Below, in pieces: positions 13,986 to 16,781 of a stretch of DNA of 16,781 nucleotides. The position numbers were made by a program, and so were the translations under genes. The notes beneath the pieces were generated by a model. That model saw only the letters and a list, made by a program, of their open reading frames with translations, was not told the DNA's origin and ran no database searches. This DNA is from JAABSP01 sp011390135 (GTDB lineage Bacteria; Desulfobacterota; Desulfobacteria; Desulfobacterales; JAABSP01): the NCBI GenBank assembly GCA_011390135.1, contig JAABSZ010000077.1:1-16781 (forward strand). Direction: 5' to 3'. Position 1 is the first letter of the stretch. Each line of letters begins with the position of its first letter.

Positions 13986-14741
13986 TCAGTAGAGAAACTC
14001 CTGAACCGCCTTTATCATTTCATCGGGCTTTTCCAGGGCCATCATGTGGCCGGCCCCTTCGATTTCAACATGGACTCCGTTATCTATATGCTCGGCCAGG
14101 TATTTCCCGTATTTGACCGGGGTGAGCCGATCCATGGTACCGGAGAGGATCAGGGCCGGTAATGAGATTTCTTTCAACTGATCCATGATATCAAAGTTTT
14201 CACATGCAAAAAGATCGCTGTAGGTGACGAGGGGATCGGTGTTCAGGTAGATGTCTCTCACCCGCTGGACTTCTGTGGCCGGTGCATCCAGGCCGAAAGC
14301 CCAGTCGCAGATGAGATTGATCGCGGGAATGGGATCATCCGATTTGAGCCCCTCCAGAATCACCGGCGCGACCCGGAGCCGCGCGCCTGTGCCCACGAGA
14401 ATGATGGCCGAGAGCCATTCCGGATTCCGCAGGGCAAGGGTCAGCACAATCGCTCCGCCCAGGGAGTGGCCCGCGGGAACAACATTTTTCAGACCGAGTT
14501 CCGACACGAATTTTTCAATGACATCTGCATACGCATCCACATCGAGCTTTGCCTCTCCGCGGGACCGGCCGTGGCCCGGCAAATCCAGCCCGTAGACATT
14601 GACGCCTTCGAGTTCCCGAAGGGCTTCGGGCCAGTGGGTGTGATCCCCGCCCGACCCGTGGATCAGAATCAAATTCTTCTCCGCGCCGGCGTCATGATGG
14701 CTGTAGAAAATCTTCTCGCTGTTGACATTGATTTCGGGCAT
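13986..14741 (-). CDS. Alpha/beta hydrolase
   Basis: A 251-residue serine hydrolase of unknown substrate. The oxyanion-hole segment is LIHGSGGDHTHW (26-37) and the nucleophile elbow GHSLGG gives Ser93. The acid is Asp204 (SGTMDRLTP) and the base His232 (EGAGHMMALEKP). Between them a helical cap (about 120-190) is present. It resembles esterase, BioH-like and meta-cleavage hydrolases, too broad a group to name a reaction. The start at 14741 is favoured by GGAGGAA five bases upstream and by family length. An ATG at 14804 also has an AGGA site and would add a 21-residue hydrophobic, anchor-like N-terminus. It heads an operon with lplA behind a near-consensus promoter. Confidence 0.88.
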   Translation of the reverse strand: MPEINVNSEKIFYSHHDAGAEKNLILIHGSGGDHTHWPEALRELEGVNVYGLDLPGHGRSRGEAKLDVDAYADVIEKFVSELGLKNVVPAGHSLGGAIVLTLALRNPEWLSAIILVGTGARLRVAPVILEGLKSDDPIPAINLICDWAFGLDAPATEVQRVRDIYLNTDPLVTYSDLFACENFDIMDQLKEISLPALILSGTMDRLTPVKYGKYLAEHIDNGVHVEIEGAGHMMALEKPDEMIKAVQEFLY

Positions 14742-14746
14742 ATCTG

Positions 14747-14753
14747 TTCCTCC
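14747..14753 (-). promoter_or_regulatory. Ribosome binding site for the short start of the alpha/beta hydrolase
   Basis: GGAGGAA on the minus strand lies five bases before the ATG at 14741. It competes with an AGGA site six bases before the ATG at 14804 in the same frame, so two protein forms are possible. Confidence 0.6.
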
Positions 14754-14831
14754 GGTGGCCATGAGCAGGACGAAGATGAGGATGATGACGACCGCTTCGG
14801 TCATGGCTCTTCCTGCTTATGAATAACAGCA

Positions 14832-14860
14832 ATTATATCAAAATACCTCAATCATATCAA
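14832..14860 (-). promoter_or_regulatory. Strong sigma-70-type promoter for the hydrolase-lplA operon
   Basis: On the minus strand TTGATA (14855-14860) is followed after 17 bases by a perfect TATAAT (14832-14837). The transcript would start near 14825. The two elements lie inside an imperfect 15-bp direct repeat (14835-14849 and 14854-14868, 13 of 15 identical), which may be chance or an operator. Confidence 0.55.
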
Positions 14861-14939
14861 AACCCCTCTGGAAATACCTTTGCAAAAAATGCAGATGGCT
14901 ACCAACCATCCATTTGGACTATATCGTAAATACGGAATC

Positions 14940-15050
14940 ATGAAAAGCGCATTTTTTGAGTTGCGAAATTCCATATTGGAATTGACATACCTGCATATTT
15001 ATGCCAATTCTTATACGGAAAACGAGGTTCTCGATTACCTTTTGAATTGA
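14940..15050 (+). CDS. Possible 36-residue small ORF before the toxin-antitoxin genes
   Basis: An ATG at 14940 opens a frame of 36 codons (beginning MKSAFFELRN, ending YLLN) that closes with TGA at 15048-15050. It overlaps by three bases a possible TTG start of the next frame. The ribosome site is weak (GGA three bases away). I do not recognise the sequence. It could be a small partner of the module, the remnant of an older gene, or a chance frame in AT-rich DNA. Confidence 0.22.
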   Translation: MKSAFFELRNSILELTYLHIYANSYTENEVLDYLLN

Positions 15051-15073
15051 ATCAATATCATAATTTCAATCAT

Positions 15074-15328
15074 ATGACACCTGATTTTCAAAGAAAGCTG
15101 TTTTGGGATTACAGGAGTGATATTCCTGTCGAAGAGATTCCCGGCCAGACCCGTGCGCAGAGATTTGTTGATTTTTGGCCGGAAATTCACAAGGCTTACA
15201 AAATGGGTGTAATTTCTCTGGATGAAGTCAAATCAATTATTGAAGTCATTCACCAGTATGGGCCGGTAAAATATTGTGAAGACGTTAGGGAGTATGTTAT
15301 TGGGACTTTGATCCAAAGGTGGATTTAG
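15074..15328 (+). CDS. Small protein paired with AbiEii-type toxin, putative antitoxin
   Basis: An 84-residue protein when started at the ATG at 15074; an in-frame TTG at 15047 would add nine residues. Neither has a clear ribosome site. An early FWDY followed by an acidic DIPVEEI element and a helical remainder (RFVDFWPEIHKAYKMG, LDEVKSIIEVIHQYGP, VREYVIGTLIQRWI) resembles small DUF6922-like proteins that I recall preceding AbiEii nucleotidyltransferase genes; this is from memory and unchecked. It lacks the helix-turn-helix of classical AbiEi antitoxins. The stop is one base from the toxin ATG, so the two form an operon, and antitoxin function is inferred from that arrangement. Confidence 0.7.
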   Translation: MTPDFQRKLFWDYRSDIPVEEIPGQTRAQRFVDFWPEIHKAYKMGVISLDEVKSIIEVIHQYGPVKYCEDVREYVIGTLIQRWI

Positions 15329-15329
15329 T

Positions 15330-15992
15330 ATGTCTCTTATTTTATCCGAGGGGCAGCGGTACATCCTCGACCTTCTGCCTGCCGGCCTTAAAGAACGGTT
15401 TGTCTTTGGCGGCGGCACAGCACTTGCCGAACATTATCTATCCCATCGGCGATCAGAGGATCTGGACTTCTTTGCCTTGAACCGGAAGCAGCCGGTTCGT
15501 CTGGTCGAAATCGAAGGTATCCTGAAAAATGCCGGGTTCGAGATCGATTCAGTCAACAAACTGTTTGATCGATGTATCTATGGCATTCGGATTCATGATG
15601 AATTGATTAAAACCGAATTCGTTCCGCTTTATTTTCCCCGCCTGCAAGCACCAACGGAATGTCTTGAGTTCAATTTGAAAGTCGAGAGCCTGCAGGATTT
15701 AGCGGCAAATAAAATCATGGCGCTCTCAGAGCGCTTTGAAATCAAGGATTTTGTCGATATTTATGCGATCAGCCGACACGCTGGATGGCCTTTTCTCGAT
15801 ATGATGAAATTTGCCGAAGCCAAAGAAGCACTGCCCTACCGATATACAGTGCATATCTCCCGTATTTTTGTCTATCGGGAAGAGTTGAACCAGATTCGAT
15901 ATATTGAACCGTTTGATGTCGATCAAATTCTTGAATTTTACAAACTGTCCGATAAGGAACTAAAGTTTGGTTCCACGGGTGATTTTGAATAG
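15330..15992 (+). CDS. AbiEii/AbiGii-type nucleotidyltransferase toxin
   Basis: A 220-residue protein of the DNA polymerase beta-like nucleotidyltransferase superfamily. The core motif is FGGGTALAEHYLSHRRSEDLDFF (26-48), with the metal-binding Asp44 and Asp46. Later come VESLQDLAANKIMALSERFEIKDFVDIYAI (118-147), with the conserved lysine, arginine and KD-x2-D elements of the family. AbiEii proteins act as toxins that add nucleotides to tRNA or other RNA and take part in abortive infection. An AAGGTGG ribosome site precedes the ATG. It directly follows its putative antitoxin. Its last 55 bases overlap a minus-strand frame (15938-16138). The low-GC composition, unlike the neighbouring core genes, suggests transfer. 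Confidence 0.87.
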   Translation: MSLILSEGQRYILDLLPAGLKERFVFGGGTALAEHYLSHRRSEDLDFFALNRKQPVRLVEIEGILKNAGFEIDSVNKLFDRCIYGIRIHDELIKTEFVPLYFPRLQAPTECLEFNLKVESLQDLAANKIMALSERFEIKDFVDIYAISRHAGWPFLDMMKFAEAKEALPYRYTVHISRIFVYREELNQIRYIEPFDVDQILEFYKLSDKELKFGSTGDFE

Positions 15993-16138
15993 TTCGGGTT
16001 TTCGCTTTTAAGAGGATAAGGAGGAAGAAGACGGCTTAGGACTCGGCCCTGTAGATGTCCGCAGAAGAGCGTAAAGACCGCAAACAGGGTCATCCCAACG
16101 ATCCATCCCTTTGTCCGAAAACAAGACATCTGCCTCAT
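15938..16138 (-). CDS. Small membrane protein frame, end antisense to the toxin gene, possibly truncated
   Basis: A 66-residue frame. Its ATG overlaps the stop of the previous minus-strand gene as ATGA, and AAGGAGAAGGA lies just before it, so initiation is credible. Residues about 12-30 (WIVGMTLFAVFTLFCG) form one membrane segment. The remainder is low in pattern, and the last 18 or so residues are read antisense through the 3' end of the AbiEii gene. The natural C-terminus may have been replaced when the toxin module arrived (inference). I do not recognise a family. Confidence 0.45.
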   Translation of the reverse strand: MRQMSCFRTKGWIVGMTLFAVFTLFCGHLQGRVLSRLLPPYPLKSENPNYSKSPVEPNFSSLSDSL

Positions 16139-16497
16139 GATCCTTCTCCTTTTTCCTGTTGTTGTTTCTGGCGTCGTTTATCTTTTTTGCGTCCCGACTT
16201 GATCCGCTTCCTCTCGGCTCGGAGATAATTTTCATACTCCCGCTCCCCGCCGTACCAGGTCATGATGCCGATCAATTTTCCAAAAAAGACCCCCGCGATG
16301 GGCCACTGGATCAGCCGCAGAGTCATGTCCGATGAATATCCCTGGCCGTAGAAGATCCGGCCTATGAGCGGTTCTGCCAGAAAAGCGGCCACGGCAAAGA
16401 CAGAGCCCATCATCAGCACCCCGTAGAGAATCACATAGCGAATTCGGCCCTTGGCCCGGATCCGCTCCCATTTTTTCGGATCGAACTTTTTGATCAT
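16135..16497 (-). CDS. Two-helix membrane protein with very basic tail
   Basis: A 120-residue protein beginning MIKKFDPKKWERIRAKG. Two membrane segments are visible: about 20-42 (YVILYGVLMMGSVFAVAAF) and about 63-85 (PIAGVFFGKLIGIMTWY). The last 30 residues are rich in Lys, Arg, Gln and Glu, suggesting a cytoplasmic charged tail. The ATG at 16497 overlaps the stop of the upstream gene as ATGA, indicating translational coupling; the frame continues upstream of it but there reads antisense-like, low-quality sequence. Its own stop overlaps the start of the next small gene in the same way. I do not recognise the family, and the function is unknown. Confidence 0.7.
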   Translation of the reverse strand: MIKKFDPKKWERIRAKGRIRYVILYGVLMMGSVFAVAAFLAEPLIGRIFYGQGYSSDMTLRLIQWPIAGVFFGKLIGIMTWYGGEREYENYLRAERKRIKSGRKKDKRRQKQQQEKGEGS

Positions 16498-16781
16498 TTC
16501 GTTTTTCTTGCCGTCTGTTTTGCCAGGGTCAGGCTGATGAACCGGAACCCCAGCAGGTAAAGGGTGGCTGCGGCAAAGGAGGTGATCGTTCCGGCATAGA
16601 TTCCGATGGCCGGATAGACAAAAGAGACCGTGACCGCGTAGGTGATCAGCGCACCCAGCCCCAGCGGAAAATTCTTGATGATCGTATGGACCTCCCTTGT
16701 GCCGTAGGTGATATGGACGATGAGCATCAGCGGAAAGAGCGTAATCGGAAAAGCGGAGAAGAGCCCTGCCCATCGGGGCCC
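16494..16781 (-). CDS. Polytopic membrane protein, C-terminal part (5' end outside window)
   Basis: The frame is open to the right edge of the window, so the start lies beyond it. The 95 visible residues contain about three membrane segments: AGLFSAFPITLFPLMLIVHI near the edge, then LGLGALITYAVTVSFVYPAIGIYAG, and SFAAATLYLLGFRFISLTLA. The GxFSAFP and NFPLG turns recall GlpM/DUF3147-like small membrane proteins, but this is a weak likeness from memory. It is followed through an ATGA overlap by the 120-residue membrane protein. Confidence 0.65.
   Translation of the reverse strand, partial: GPRWAGLFSAFPITLFPLMLIVHITYGTREVHTIIKNFPLGLGALITYAVTVSFVYPAIGIYAGTITSFAAATLYLLGFRFISLTLAKQTARKTK

Noticed and set aside
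15047..15073. TTG start of the putative antitoxin
   Set aside because: It has no ribosome site, and the family-like sequence begins after the ATG at 15074; kept as an alternative only.

Overview
The window looks like a chromosomal segment of an anaerobic deltaproteobacterium (Desulfobacterota, perhaps Desulfobacterales). This rests on the DUF3786 protein, the high-GC housekeeping block, the rpmF/fab gene order and the general look of the proteins. It is an inference from protein character, since no rRNA or other taxonomic marker is present.

Layout. (1) Positions 1-1108, AT-richer: the last part of an AAA/STAND-type ATPase, with a directly abutting partner that has a degenerate NTPase-like domain and stops after one TPR-like helix pair. 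(2) 1172-4140: a DUF3786 protein, an unrecognised 118-residue helical protein, an exported SUMF1/FGE-fold protein without the formylglycine-generating cysteines, and a phosphatidylcholine synthase (pcs). (3) 4243-8626, minus strand: a fatty-acid synthesis cluster read rpmF, acyl-CoA dehydrogenase, fabG, acpP, fabF, closed by a strong intrinsic terminator. In the classical order plsX-fabH-fabD lie between rpmF and fabG; here a single long acyl-CoA dehydrogenase fills that slot. (4) 8919-10558, plus strand: gltX, then tRNA-Gln(CUG), then an intrinsic terminator whose 3' arm and T-tract are repeated four times in tandem. (5) 10594-12942: a large lipoprotein with a PEGA-like segment and a GHL10 (DigH-like) glycoside hydrolase domain. 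(6) 12965-14860, minus strand: an alpha/beta hydrolase followed by lplA, behind a near-consensus promoter. (7) 14940-15992, AT-richer: a small two-gene toxin-antitoxin-like module with an AbiEii-type nucleotidyltransferase. (8) 15938-16781, minus strand: three small membrane-protein genes joined by ATGA overlaps; the first runs off the window and the last runs antisense into the toxin gene.

The core theme is membrane and envelope metabolism: fatty-acid elongation (fabG, acpP, fabF), phosphatidylcholine synthesis, lipoylation and a peptidoglycan-directed lipoprotein. It is flanked on both sides by AT-richer accessory, conflict-type genes. The most unusual items are the acyl-CoA dehydrogenase inside the fab operon, the amplified terminator half, and the small partner genes of the AbiEii toxin. 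I found no CRISPR array, insertion sequence, rRNA or phage gene.
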